Below are positions 18,109 to 26,384 of a stretch of 64,000 nucleotides of DNA, piece after piece. The DNA lies in assembly GCF_014201335.1 (NCBI RefSeq), contig NZ_JACHEB010000004.1, forward strand, positions 1 to 64,000, in the 5' to 3' direction. Made by a program: the position numbers and the translations under genes. Positions within the stretch are counted from its first letter, which is position 1; the number at the start of each line of letters is the position of its first letter. A model generated the notes under the pieces. The model was not told where the DNA came from and made no database searches. It was given only the letters and a program-made list of their open reading frames with translations. Source of the stretch: Tunturiibacter gelidiferens. Lineage in GTDB: Bacteria > Acidobacteriota > Terriglobia > Terriglobales > Acidobacteriaceae.

Positions 18109-18588
18109 ATGCGTCACCGTAATGCAGGATACAAACTAGGCCGCAACACCAGCCATCGCCGCGCCATGCTGCGCAACCTCGTCACCTCCGTCATCCTGAT
18201 GGACCGCGTCGAGACAACCATCACTAAGTGCAAAGCCACTCGTCCTCTCATCGAGAAGATGATCACCCTCGGCAAGCGCGGCACTGTTCACGCACGCCGT
18301 CAGGCCGCTGCTTACCTGATGACGCCTGAGTCGGTCGACCGCCTCTTTGCGACCGTGGCTCCGCGCTACGCTGCACGCCAGGGTGGCTACCTCCGGATCA
18401 CTCGCCTCGGAGCCCGTAAGGGTGACGCCGCCGAGATGGCTTACATCGAACTCCTCGGTGCCGAGCATGAGCTCAACGAAAAGGCTCAGAAGCGCTCAGA
18501 AGCCCGTACCAAGAAGCGCGAAGAGCTTGCCAAGCAGATGGAAGAGCGCGGCGAAGGCGAAGCCGGCGACCCGAACGCAGAAGCATAA
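18109..18588 (+). CDS. rplQ: 50S ribosomal protein L17
   Basis: Start at ATG 18109 (159 residues, MRHRNAGYKLGRNTSHRRAMLRNL), the standard L17 beginning, with GAAGGAGATCATCG before it. The upstream in-frame reading from 17950 runs through the rpoA hairpin and is not L17. The family domain ends near residue 120. A charged tail rich in Glu/Lys and then Glu/Gly follows. L17 lies near the tunnel exit. Confidence 0.97.
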   Translation: MRHRNAGYKLGRNTSHRRAMLRNLVTSVILMDRVETTITKCKATRPLIEKMITLGKRGTVHARRQAAAYLMTPESVDRLFATVAPRYAARQGGYLRITRLGARKGDAAEMAYIELLGAEHELNEKAQKRSEARTKKREELAKQMEERGEGEAGDPNAEA

Positions 18589-18610
18589 AGTTAAGCGAAA
18601 ATATTGAGCA

Positions 18611-18645
18611 AAGAGGCGCACCTTGTGGGTGCGCCTCTTTCATTT
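18611..18645 (+). terminator. Terminator after rplQ
   Basis: AAGAGGCGCACC (18611-18622) pairs perfectly with GGTGCGCCTCTT (18628-18639), loop TTGTG, followed by a T-rich stretch. It lies between the convergent rplQ and diguanylate cyclase genes. Because A-rich sequence precedes it, it may also work for the minus strand. Confidence 0.9.
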
Positions 18646-18663
18646 TCGCAATGCCAGAAGAAA

Positions 18664-20112
18664 TTAGCCGCTGTGTACCATGACACGGTTTTTCCCGGCG
18701 CGCTTGGCAGCGTAAAGAGCCTCGTCAGCGAGCTCCACCAACTGAAATCCGCTCTCGAGCGACTCGTTCACGGAAGCCATTCCCACACTGATGGTCAGTG
18801 GCTCATTCTCCCAGTCTTCGGTAGCGACTCGCTGCATGACGCGCCGGGCGAGTCCCATGGCGCTCTCTTCTCCGCTCTCCGGCAGCAGAACCACAAACTC
18901 CTCGCCGCCATATCGTGCAGGCAAGTCGGGCAGCCGCACCGTCGTTCGCAGGATCATGCCAAGGCGACGCAGGACTTCATCGCCGGCTGCGTGGCCCCAT
19001 CTGTCGTTGATCGTCTTGAAGTTGTCGACGTCGATCAACAACACCGAAAGCTCTCGCTTCCTCCGCCGCGCGAGCGAGAACTCCATTATCAGCCGCTCTT
19101 CAAAGGATCTGCGATTACGCAATCCTGTGAGCTCGTCGGTGACGGCTAGCTTCCGTAACTGATCATTGGCATCTTCAAGTTCGCGGTGGTAGCGTTCCAG
19201 CTCGGCGTGATGAGCTACCTCCTCCGAGACATCCACGGCTACTCCGGCCAGCAACACGTTTCGTGCAGAATCATGACAAGGAAACTTGAAAGATCGCAAC
19301 GAACTGACCGATCCGTCTGAGTTCCGGATAAGCTCCTCGGTCTCGACCATCTTTCCGCCGGCCATGACCTCGAGATCATGAGTTCGCATCGACTTTGTGA
19401 GTTTTCTCGACCAGAGCTGCTCGTCGGTCCGCCCCAGCCACGCGTACTCACTTACGCCAAATCTCTGAGCGAAGCTGCGGTTGTAAAACAGCAATCGTCC
19501 AGCAGCATCCTTGATATAGCTTAGGAACGGGCTCGCGTTCATAAACGCGCGAAAGAGCTCTTCACTTGCCTTCAGTCCCGCGCTCGCTCTTTCTTTGTCC
19601 GCCAGCGCTTGTTCCAGCGCTTTGCGTTGCACCACTGCTTCCAGCCGAAGACTGATCTGCCGCCCCAGAATCTCGAGCGCTTCCATCTGATCCTCACTTA
19701 GGATCCGGGGAGCCATATCAATCACGCAAAAGGTCCCCATCGGCTCATCGTCTGAGTTATACAACCCGACGCCGGCGAAAAAACGGATCGCCGGATCCCA
19801 AGTCACCAGAGGATTGCTCGAAAATCGCGGATCCGTCAGGGCGTCGTTCACCATGAAGAGGCCATTCTGCCGGACTGCATGCGCGCAGAAGGCTACCTCT
19901 CGCGGTGTCTCTCCCATCTTCAGATCGTCAGACGCGCGAAACCACTGGTGCCGCTCATTGAGGAGCGTCACCAGGCCAATTGGAGTTCCGCAGAGACAGG
20001 CAGCAAGTCGTACAAGTTCGCCACATTCAAACTCTGGCTGGGAGTCCAACAAATCACGTGTCCAGATCGCCCTTAAACTAGCGGCTTCGGCTTCTGTTCG
20101 ACGCAACGTCAT
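18664..20112 (-). CDS. GAF-PAS-GGDEF diguanylate cyclase
   Basis: Three domains are seen in 482 residues: a GAF domain at about 23-165 (CGTPIGLVTLLNERHQWFRA), a PAS domain at about 185-300, and a GGDEF domain with an active-site GGEEF at 402-406. An RLPD at 393-396, five residues before GGEEF, is the product-inhibition I-site. It should make cyclic-di-GMP under feedback control, with signals sensed in the cytoplasm, as no membrane segment is evident. It has no EAL domain. It is a single gene, convergent with rplQ. Confidence 0.92.
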   Translation of the reverse strand: MTLRRTEAEAASLRAIWTRDLLDSQPEFECGELVRLAACLCGTPIGLVTLLNERHQWFRASDDLKMGETPREVAFCAHAVRQNGLFMVNDALTDPRFSSNPLVTWDPAIRFFAGVGLYNSDDEPMGTFCVIDMAPRILSEDQMEALEILGRQISLRLEAVVQRKALEQALADKERASAGLKASEELFRAFMNASPFLSYIKDAAGRLLFYNRSFAQRFGVSEYAWLGRTDEQLWSRKLTKSMRTHDLEVMAGGKMVETEELIRNSDGSVSSLRSFKFPCHDSARNVLLAGVAVDVSEEVAHHAELERYHRELEDANDQLRKLAVTDELTGLRNRRSFEERLIMEFSLARRRKRELSVLLIDVDNFKTINDRWGHAAGDEVLRRLGMILRTTVRLPDLPARYGGEEFVVLLPESGEESAMGLARRVMQRVATEDWENEPLTISVGMASVNESLESGFQLVELADEALYAAKRAGKNRVMVHSG

Positions 20113-20202
20113 CTATCACCGTAAAATCAAAATAAGAATAACTTTGGTGACTTGCATACGCCAGAAGCAATTTCAAGTGCTTACGAAAGTAACCCGACGT
20201 CT

Positions 20203-20221
20203 TATTCCCATTGTGGGAATA
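20203..20221. promoter_or_regulatory. 19-bp inverted repeat in a divergent promoter region
   Basis: TATTCCCATTGTGGGAATA is a perfect dyad: two 8-bp arms around TTG. It lies about 90 nt before the diguanylate cyclase start and about 105 nt before the conserved unknown gene on the other strand, so it could be an operator for either. I do not recognise the cognate regulator. Confidence 0.45.
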
Positions 20222-20325
20222 GAAGGTGAAGATAATCGATTTATCTAGAGGTCAGACCAAAAATCTTCTCGTTTTGGGCCCTTACCTTGCTGATACCTGC
20301 CCCCTGCACTAATCTAGAAACAATC

Positions 20326-20757
20326 ATGTATGAAGACTTCAAAGTAACCGACCGCTGGACCGGAGAAGACCTTCACTGCGTTTGGAAGGGGACGATGGTG
20401 GCTATCGCGACGCGGCATGCCGATGCCACCGACATCCGCTTCGCCGTCAACGACAGACCCGTCTGGATCTCTATGCCGAACCTGGCGTGGGTCGAACAGA
20501 AGCGTCGTACCGGCTTCGTCATTACGGATTATCTTGCGGCTCAGGCCGCCGGGCGGTATCTGCTGCACGCCGTCAAGTCCGGTTACGACAATGGCCGGGA
20601 GATGTACACCATGACGGTCGATGAGGTTCTCGAACACGCCAGCGCCGTCGTAAAAGAAGCTGGCCGCACCGACAATCTTCCCAGCCTTCCCGTCATCAAC
20701 CCGGATATCCGGGCCGAGGACGAGTTGGGCATTCATCTTCCAGGCGAACCAGCATAA
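20326..20757 (+). CDS. Conserved protein of unknown function (143 aa)
   Basis: I use ATG 20326 (MYEDFKVTDRWTGEDLHCVWKG). An in-frame start 13 codons upstream is less likely. The protein is soluble, without a signal peptide or membrane segment, and mixes beta-strands (MVAIATRHADATDIRFAVND) with a helical stretch (YLAAQAAGRYLLHAVKSG). I do not recognise the family. It lies 19 nt before the lactonase-like gene, so the two may be co-transcribed. Confidence 0.75.
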   Translation: MYEDFKVTDRWTGEDLHCVWKGTMVAIATRHADATDIRFAVNDRPVWISMPNLAWVEQKRRTGFVITDYLAAQAAGRYLLHAVKSGYDNGREMYTMTVDEVLEHASAVVKEAGRTDNLPSLPVINPDIRAEDELGIHLPGEPA

Positions 20758-20776
20758 CCTCCCAGGGGTTTGGCCC

Positions 20777-21982
20777 ATGTTCTCGCGCCGCCGATTTCTT
20801 GTCCTGTTTCCTGCCTTTACGGCGTCGGCACGTGCCTTTGCGACGTGGCCTACACGCAAGAAGAAAGCCGCGCCAGCTCCGGTTTATGTCTTCTTCGGAA
20901 CCGACACGACTAAAGGAGTGTCCAAAGGTATCTACCGGTCAACCTTTGATTCAACCCATGGCCAGTTATCTTCGCCAGAGTTGGTTGCAGCCACGGCCCG
21001 GCCATCCTTTCTTGCGTTGGCGCCTCCTGGTTCGGGCCACAGCGCGCTTTATGCGGTCAATGCGATTAATGATCCCGCTGCGACCGTTACGACCTTTGCG
21101 CTGGACCCGGGAACATGCAACCTTCGTCAGATCGGCCAGGTGCCCTCCGGAGGAGCCGGGCCGGCTTGTGTCTCGGTGGACTCTACCGGCCACGCCGCGT
21201 TCGTGGCTAACTACACCGGTTCCTCTATCTCTTCTTATCGAATTCAGTCCGACGGCACGCTTAGTCAGCCGGTAGAACGCCTCGATTTTAAGAATCGTCA
21301 GAAGTTCGGAGAACCTGGACCGAACTCCGCCCGCCAGCAGGATCCGCATCCCCACTGCGTCACCATCTCACCGGATGATCGCTTCCTCCTGGTCTGCGAT
21401 TTAGGCACAGACCATATCGCAGTTTTTTTTATTCATCCCGAAACTGGCACGCTCTCCGACCCACACCTGTTCACCAATGAGCGTCCGGGTTGTGGACCAC
21501 GCCATGTCGTCTTCCACCCCAATAGCCGGTGGGTCTACTGCATCAATGAGATGGAATCCAGCATTGATCGCTGCCTCTGGACTGCGACGCGTTTCAGTAA
21601 TACGCCGCAAGGCCTTTTGGTTAATTCCACTTTCTCGATCAAGACCATCGCGCCCGAATTTCCCTCCGACAAGAACACGGCTGCTGAACTTGCAGTCTCT
21701 CCTGACGGCAATTTTCTCTACGCCAGCAATCGCGGGGAGAACACACTGGTTGTTTTCTCAATCAGCACGAAGAATGGTGATCTTACGCTTGTGCAGCGGA
21801 TCTCCTGTGGCGGCAAGACTCCTCGCCACTTCACCCTGGACCCGACAGCACAGTGGGTCATCTGCGGGAACCAGGACTCCGCAAACGTGACGGTCTTTCG
21901 TCGTGATTCCGCAACCGGGATGCTCTCTGGCCCGGTGCAGACCCTCGCTCTGGACTCGCCTCTGTTCACCCTCTTTGCCTAG
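20777..21982 (+). CDS. Lactonase-family seven-bladed beta-propeller protein
   Basis: A 401-residue protein of the YbhE/6-phosphogluconolactonase-like propeller family. Repeated blade motifs include HPHCVTISPDDRFLLVCDLGTDHI, GPRHVVFHPNSRWVYCINE and AELAVSPDGNFLYASNRGENTL. The N-terminus MFSRRRFLVLFPAFTASA resembles a twin-arginine signal, so it is probably exported. Real 6-phosphogluconolactonase activity is uncertain, because exported members often have other roles. Confidence 0.85.
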   Translation: MFSRRRFLVLFPAFTASARAFATWPTRKKKAAPAPVYVFFGTDTTKGVSKGIYRSTFDSTHGQLSSPELVAATARPSFLALAPPGSGHSALYAVNAINDPAATVTTFALDPGTCNLRQIGQVPSGGAGPACVSVDSTGHAAFVANYTGSSISSYRIQSDGTLSQPVERLDFKNRQKFGEPGPNSARQQDPHPHCVTISPDDRFLLVCDLGTDHIAVFFIHPETGTLSDPHLFTNERPGCGPRHVVFHPNSRWVYCINEMESSIDRCLWTATRFSNTPQGLLVNSTFSIKTIAPEFPSDKNTAAELAVSPDGNFLYASNRGENTLVVFSISTKNGDLTLVQRISCGGKTPRHFTLDPTAQWVICGNQDSANVTVFRRDSATGMLSGPVQTLALDSPLFTLFA

Positions 21983-22007
21983 ACGTAAACAGAGGCGTCG
22001 CGTCTTG

Positions 22008-23054
22008 TTAGCTCTTAGGCAACGTCGCCATGTCGATCACGAACCGGTACTTCACATCCGATTTCAGCACCCGTTCATACGCTTCATTCAGCTTGTCGAC
22101 TGAGGTAAGTTCAATGTCGGAGACGATGTTGTGGTCTGCGCAGTAGTCGAGCATCTCCTGGGTTTGATTCATCCCTCCGATGCCCGATCCGGCGAGAGAG
22201 CGCCGATTGGCCACAACAGAGAATGGAGCGACTGACAACGGGATTTCAGGAAGGCCAACGAGACAGAGAGTTCCATTCAAACGCAAGAGGTTCAGGTACT
22301 GATTGACGTCGTGCGGCGCTGAGACGCAATCGAGGATGAAGTCGAAGCTGCCCGTGTGCTTGCCCACGGCGGCAGCATCTTTCGTCACGACTACCTCGTC
22401 TGCGCCTAGCTTCTTCGCGTCTTCGATCTTGTTTTCGGAGGTGGTGAATTGGACTACGTGCGCGCCAAACGAATGAGCGAACTTCAGGCCCATGTGACCG
22501 AGCCCGCCCAGGCCTATAACGCCTACTTTGCTGTTCTTGCCCACCTTCCAGTGGCGAAGCGGTGAGTAGGTTGTAATTCCTGCGCAGAGGAGGGGAGCCA
22601 CTGCTGCGAGATTAAGCTTCGGCGAGACTGTGTGGACGTAGTACTCGTGCACAACGATGTTGTTGGAGTAGCCACCATAAGTGACCTGGCCTGAGTAATC
22701 GCTTTTGTTATAGGTTTCGACTGCGCCCTTCAGACAATATTGCTGCTCGTCTGCCTTGCAGTTCTCGCATTCGCGGCAGGAGTCGACGATCACTCCGACA
22801 GCGGCCAGATCGCCTACCTTGAACTTCTTCACGTCACGTCCAACAGCCGTCACGTGCCCGACGATCTCATGTCCCGGCACCATCGGATAGATGGACCCGC
22901 CCCACTCATCCCGCGCCTGGTGAATGTCCGAGTGACAGATTCCGGAGTAGGCAATCTCTATCACTACATCGTTCGCGCCTGGCTCACGCCGTTCGAAGCT
23001 AAAAGGAGCCAATGGCGACTTCTTATCGTGTACAGCATATCCGCGTGATTTCAT
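22008..23054 (-). CDS. Zinc-dependent NAD(P) alcohol dehydrogenase (YahK/CAD type)
   Basis: A 348-residue medium-chain dehydrogenase. Catalytic zinc ligands are C40, H62-E63 and C157. The structural zinc ligands are C93, C96, C99 and C107. The nucleotide-binding motif GLGGLGH is at 181-187. This pattern fits the cinnamyl-alcohol-dehydrogenase/YahK group, which reduces aldehydes with NADPH. The gene is convergent with the lactonase gene, with only 25 nt between them and no clear terminator. Confidence 0.93.
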   Translation of the reverse strand: MKSRGYAVHDKKSPLAPFSFERREPGANDVVIEIAYSGICHSDIHQARDEWGGSIYPMVPGHEIVGHVTAVGRDVKKFKVGDLAAVGVIVDSCRECENCKADEQQYCLKGAVETYNKSDYSGQVTYGGYSNNIVVHEYYVHTVSPKLNLAAVAPLLCAGITTYSPLRHWKVGKNSKVGVIGLGGLGHMGLKFAHSFGAHVVQFTTSENKIEDAKKLGADEVVVTKDAAAVGKHTGSFDFILDCVSAPHDVNQYLNLLRLNGTLCLVGLPEIPLSVAPFSVVANRRSLAGSGIGGMNQTQEMLDYCADHNIVSDIELTSVDKLNEAYERVLKSDVKYRFVIDMATLPKS

Positions 23055-23142
23055 TTCTCAATCCTCAATTGTCCGAACTGGATGCCAAGCATTTATTGGA
23101 GACGGTTGCCACTGATCGGAGTCTTCGCCTCACTTTGTCGAA

Positions 23143-23682
23143 TTACTCGTCGTAGTGCAGCAGACTCAGTACGTCATACTGTTGGAATTTATCGCGGCCC
23201 TTCAGGAAGTCGAGCTCGATCGCAAAGCCAAGTCCGGCGATCTCGCCGCCCAGCTGTCGCACGAGCTCGACCGTTGCCTGCATTGTGCCACCAGTTGCCA
23301 GAAGATCGTCCACGATGACGACACGCTCTCCCGGCTGAATAGCATCCAGATGAATCTCCAGGGAGTCAGTGCCATATTCGAGATCGTAGGTGACGCGGGC
23401 GGTTGGGGCAGGCAGCTTCTTCGGCTTGCGAACGGGCACGAAGCCGGCGTTCAGCCGGTAGGCCAGTGCTGGTCCGAAGATAAATCCGCGCGCCTCGATT
23501 CCCAACACAAGATCGATCTCTTTTCCGATGTAGTACTGTGCGAAAGCGTCGATCAATGTGGCGAACCCCGCCTTATCCTTCAGCACGGTCGTAATGTCGT
23601 AGAAGAGAATTCCAGGCTTCGGAAAATCGGGTACAGTGCGGATCAGAGTCTTCAGTGGTTCGCAGTTAATCGGTAGTGTCAT
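23143..23682 (-). CDS. apt: Adenine phosphoribosyltransferase
   Basis: The enzyme salvages adenine to AMP with PRPP. The 179-residue protein has the PRPP motif [16 protein letters not shown] and the flexible-loop region [10 protein letters not shown], with [13 protein letters not shown] typical of APRT. It lies 6 nt after acyP on the same strand, so the pair is one transcript. Confidence 0.95.
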   Translation of the reverse strand: MTLPINCEPLKTLIRTVPDFPKPGILFYDITTVLKDKAGFATLIDAFAQYYIGKEIDLVLGIEARGFIFGPALAYRLNAGFVPVRKPKKLPAPTARVTYDLEYGTDSLEIHLDAIQPGERVVIVDDLLATGGTMQATVELVRQLGGEIAGLGFAIELDFLKGRDKFQQYDVLSLLHYDE

Positions 23683-23688
23683 CAGTCC

Positions 23689-23970
23689 TTACCAGGCTCC
23701 TTCGATCTCAAATGGCCCGAGCTGCGCGCCTTCGCTCTCGACCAGTTCCTGTTCCTCTACGGCATCAACGCGGCTGCCGCGCGAACCCTTTCGCAGCGCA
23801 TCCTTCAACTCAGTAAGCTCTTCAGGTTTACCCGCCGCGACGATCTCGACGTGACCCTGATCTGTGTTTCGGACCCATCCCCGCAGTCCGAGCTCCGCTG
23901 CCTCCTGGTGTACGAACCAGCGAAATCCGACTCCCTGCACGCGACCCTTTACGAGGTAATGGAACACCAT
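23689..23970 (-). CDS. acyP: Acylphosphatase
   Basis: A 93-residue protein read from ATG 23970 (MVFHYLVKGRVQGVGFRWFVHQEA). The catalytic arginine is in GVGFRW and the catalytic asparagine in GWVRNTDQG. An alternative start at 24000 adds 10 residues. Acylphosphatases hydrolyse acyl phosphates such as carbamoyl phosphate. A terminator-like hairpin separates it from efp. Confidence 0.93.
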   Translation of the reverse strand: MVFHYLVKGRVQGVGFRWFVHQEAAELGLRGWVRNTDQGHVEIVAAGKPEELTELKDALRKGSRGSRVDAVEEQELVESEGAQLGPFEIEGAW

Positions 23971-24025
23971 GGAGCCTCCAGTGTCGCAGAGCGGATACAC
24001 GCACGCAAGGCGTTGAAGACGAAAG

Positions 24026-24054
24026 AAAAGGCGGAGCCAGGGACTCCGCCTTTT
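24026..24054 (-). terminator. Terminator after efp
   Basis: AAAAGGCGGAG (24026-24036) pairs with CTCCGCCTTTT (24044-24054), with T-runs on both strands. It ends efp transcription and would keep acyP-apt a separate unit. Confidence 0.85.
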
Positions 24055-24069
24055 CTGTAAACGATCTTG

Positions 24070-24627
24070 TTACGCCCTGCTCATGTAAGCGCCTTCTGCA
24101 GTATCCACGCGGATCTTTTCACCTTCGTTGATAAAAGCAGGTACCTGCACGACGAGTCCTGTTTCGAGCTTTGCAGGCTTGGAGACCGACGACGCTGTCG
24201 CGGACTTGATTCCCGGCTCAGTCTCCATGACTGTCATCTCGACTACGCCTGGGAGCTCAATGCCGACAGCCTTGCCGTCGTGGAAGCTTACGTTGATCGA
24301 AAGATTGGGCAGCAGATAGTCAACGGCATCGCCGAGCGTGTCGCGCTTCAGCATCGTCTGCTCGAATTTGTCATCCATGAAGTAGTACTCATCGCCGTCG
24401 TTGTACAAAAACTCCATCTTCACTTCGTCAACGATTACGCGATCAATTGGGTCCGGCGAGCGAAAACGCTCGACGAACATTGCGCCAGTGCGCACGTTGC
24501 GAAGTTTGGCCTGGATGAAGGCCCGAAGATTGCCGGGGGTGCGGTGCTCCACCGAGAAAACCAGGTGAAGATCGTCCTTGAACTTGATAACCATGCCCGG
24601 GCGCATCTGCGTTGCGGGAATCGACAT
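24070..24627 (-). CDS. efp: Elongation factor P with Asn at the tip loop
   Basis: The 185-residue protein has three beta-barrel domains: the N-terminal KOW-like domain, the central OB domain (FMDDKFEQTMLKRDTLGDA) and the C-terminal VVQVPAFINEGEKIRVDTAEGAYMSR. EF-P relieves ribosome stalling at proline runs. In E. coli the domain-I loop PGKGQ carries the beta-lysylated K34, and in Pseudomonas an arginine is rhamnosylated. Here the loop reads TPGNLRAF, with Asn33 at that place. It should therefore be an unmodified, or differently modified, type. Confidence 0.94.
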   Translation of the reverse strand: MSIPATQMRPGMVIKFKDDLHLVFSVEHRTPGNLRAFIQAKLRNVRTGAMFVERFRSPDPIDRVIVDEVKMEFLYNDGDEYYFMDDKFEQTMLKRDTLGDAVDYLLPNLSINVSFHDGKAVGIELPGVVEMTVMETEPGIKSATASSVSKPAKLETGLVVQVPAFINEGEKIRVDTAEGAYMSRA

Positions 24628-24766
24628 AAGAGAAAACCCCTGATCTGTGCTGAATTCAGCTGTTTTGGTGTGGGCGTCGACGATATCTGCCAGCGAGCCT
24701 ACAACCTTTTAATTGTAGCGCAGCGAGCCTGTTTTCGGCTCTGTCGGACCAGGAATGCCGGGGCGA

Positions 24767-25711
24767 TCAACTTCCAAAGATCTTTCGGAAGAATCGTCCA
24801 ATTGCATGTCCGAAACCGTGCCGTGGAGGGGTTGCGGCAGGAGTGCTGGCCGCCGTCTGACTCTGAGGGGCAGTTGCCGTCGCGGTGGTGGTCGCGCTCT
24901 TTGCCTCGGGAGTCGCCGGCGGCGGCGTGGTGCTATCCGGACTGTCGCCGGAGTTCAGCGTCGCGGAAACCTGCTCGTGCAATGCACCGGCGGGCGCCTC
25001 CGGGACCGGTGCCGGGGCTAACCCCGCGCTTATAGCTGCTGGAAAAGGGTGCAGTTCCGCCGCAGTCTTCGCATCACCCGTGGTTCCGGCATTGCCGGCG
25101 TTTAGAAGCGCATCGGCAACTGTCATCGCAGGCTCCGGAGGACATCCGCACGAGGAGCTTTCATGATCGACAACCTCTTTGAGGCTGCCGTGTTCGAACA
25201 GCACATGCTGTCCCGCCTTCAGTTCGTACGACGCCTCGCCGAACTGGTCCGCAATGTTGAGCACGGGTGCCTGGGCTCCGCGATTCTCTACGCAGGTATC
25301 GCCATTCTTCGTTACCCGGAGCTGCAAATCGAGAGGCCCGTCCCCACGCATCGTAAACCGCAGATCCGGCGTCATCACCATATCCCTCGTCGTCGCGGCC
25401 ATTTGTACTTCGATGGCCCCTCGATCGAGCGCCAGCATCAGCGGCGCAGAACCAGCGGCGTCTTGTCCTGAGGTCAGATGTAGCCCGCTGGTGGCGCATA
25501 CGCGCACTGTTCCACCACGTTTCAACTCAATCTCAGCCGTGTGGTCTCTTGCCGTGACGGTCGTATTCCCCACGAGAATCGCGCGCCCGTTGTTTATCTC
25601 AAGCGCCCCGGCGATGTTGGCGTTCTGCACGCCTACTGTGCCAATCGGCTGCTGAGCCCACGCAACTCCGCACCCGATTGTGAACACGAGAATCAGCCGA
25701 CGCACCATCAT
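24767..25711 (-). CDS. Secreted FecR-like protein with a Pro/Ala/Thr-rich C-terminus
   Basis: A signal peptide (MVRRLILVFTIGCGVAWAQ) leads into a beta-rich region at about 20-180 (NNGRAILVGNTTVTARDHTAEIELKRGGTVRV) that resembles FecR-type domains. A CGC-containing linker and a ~100-residue low-complexity Ala/Pro/Thr stretch follow, with a short basic amphipathic end (GHAIGRFFRKIFGS). Function is unknown. It starts 9 nt after the trpG stop, so it is co-transcribed with trpG. Confidence 0.7.
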   Translation of the reverse strand: MMVRRLILVFTIGCGVAWAQQPIGTVGVQNANIAGALEINNGRAILVGNTTVTARDHTAEIELKRGGTVRVCATSGLHLTSGQDAAGSAPLMLALDRGAIEVQMAATTRDMVMTPDLRFTMRGDGPLDLQLRVTKNGDTCVENRGAQAPVLNIADQFGEASYELKAGQHVLFEHGSLKEVVDHESSSCGCPPEPAMTVADALLNAGNAGTTGDAKTAAELHPFPAAISAGLAPAPVPEAPAGALHEQVSATLNSGDSPDSTTPPPATPEAKSATTTATATAPQSQTAASTPAATPPRHGFGHAIGRFFRKIFGS

Positions 25712-25720
25712 CGCCCCACG

Positions 25721-26308
25721 CTACATCTTCAGGAAGTTTTGAATGATTTGTTTGCCGTGGATGGTCAGCACGCTCTCGGGGTGGAACTGCACCCCTTCGA
25801 TTGGCAGCTCCCGATGCCGAAGCGCCATAATGGTCTCCCCATCCGCGGTCCGCGCCGAAACCTCGAGTTCCTCGGGCAGTCCTTCGTCGGTCACGATCAG
25901 CGAGTGGTACCGCGTGCAGGTCATAGCAGACGGAATGCCTTTGAAGATGGTCTTTCCGTCATGCTCGACCTCACTGGTCTTGCCATGCATCAGCTTGGGT
26001 GCGCGCACTACATTGCCGCCAAACGCTGCGCCGATCGCCTGGTGCCCCAGACAGACTCCAAGAATAGGCACCCTGGGCCCACCTGCCTCGGCCAAAGAGG
26101 CGAAGTGCTTGATCAGCTCGATGCTGATCCCCGCATCCTGCGGCGTGCAAGGGCCCGGCGAGATCAGGATCCTCTCCGGCCGGAGTGCCTCAACCTCCGC
26201 CGGCGACAGCTCATCGTTGCGCCGAATCACCATCTCGGCTCCAAGCTCACCCATGTACTGCACCAGGTTGTAAGTAAACGAATCGTAGTTGTCCAGAACG
26301 AAGACCAT
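25721..26308 (-). CDS. trpG: Anthranilate/aminodeoxychorismate synthase glutaminase subunit
   Basis: A class I glutamine amidotransferase of 195 residues. The nucleophile cysteine is in GVCLGHQ, and the His-Glu pair is in GVQFHPES. It supplies ammonia to TrpE for tryptophan synthesis and can also serve PabB for folate (pabA), since no second copy is seen here. It is separated from trpE by an AsmA-like gene. Confidence 0.93.
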   Translation of the reverse strand: MVFVLDNYDSFTYNLVQYMGELGAEMVIRRNDELSPAEVEALRPERILISPGPCTPQDAGISIELIKHFASLAEAGGPRVPILGVCLGHQAIGAAFGGNVVRAPKLMHGKTSEVEHDGKTIFKGIPSAMTCTRYHSLIVTDEGLPEELEVSARTADGETIMALRHRELPIEGVQFHPESVLTIHGKQIIQNFLKM

Positions 26309-26384
26309 AGCAATCTTTAAATTCTACGCCCGAGGCAGTGCGCAATTGTCGAATTCGACGGTTTGTCGGGCTAGCCTAAACAAA

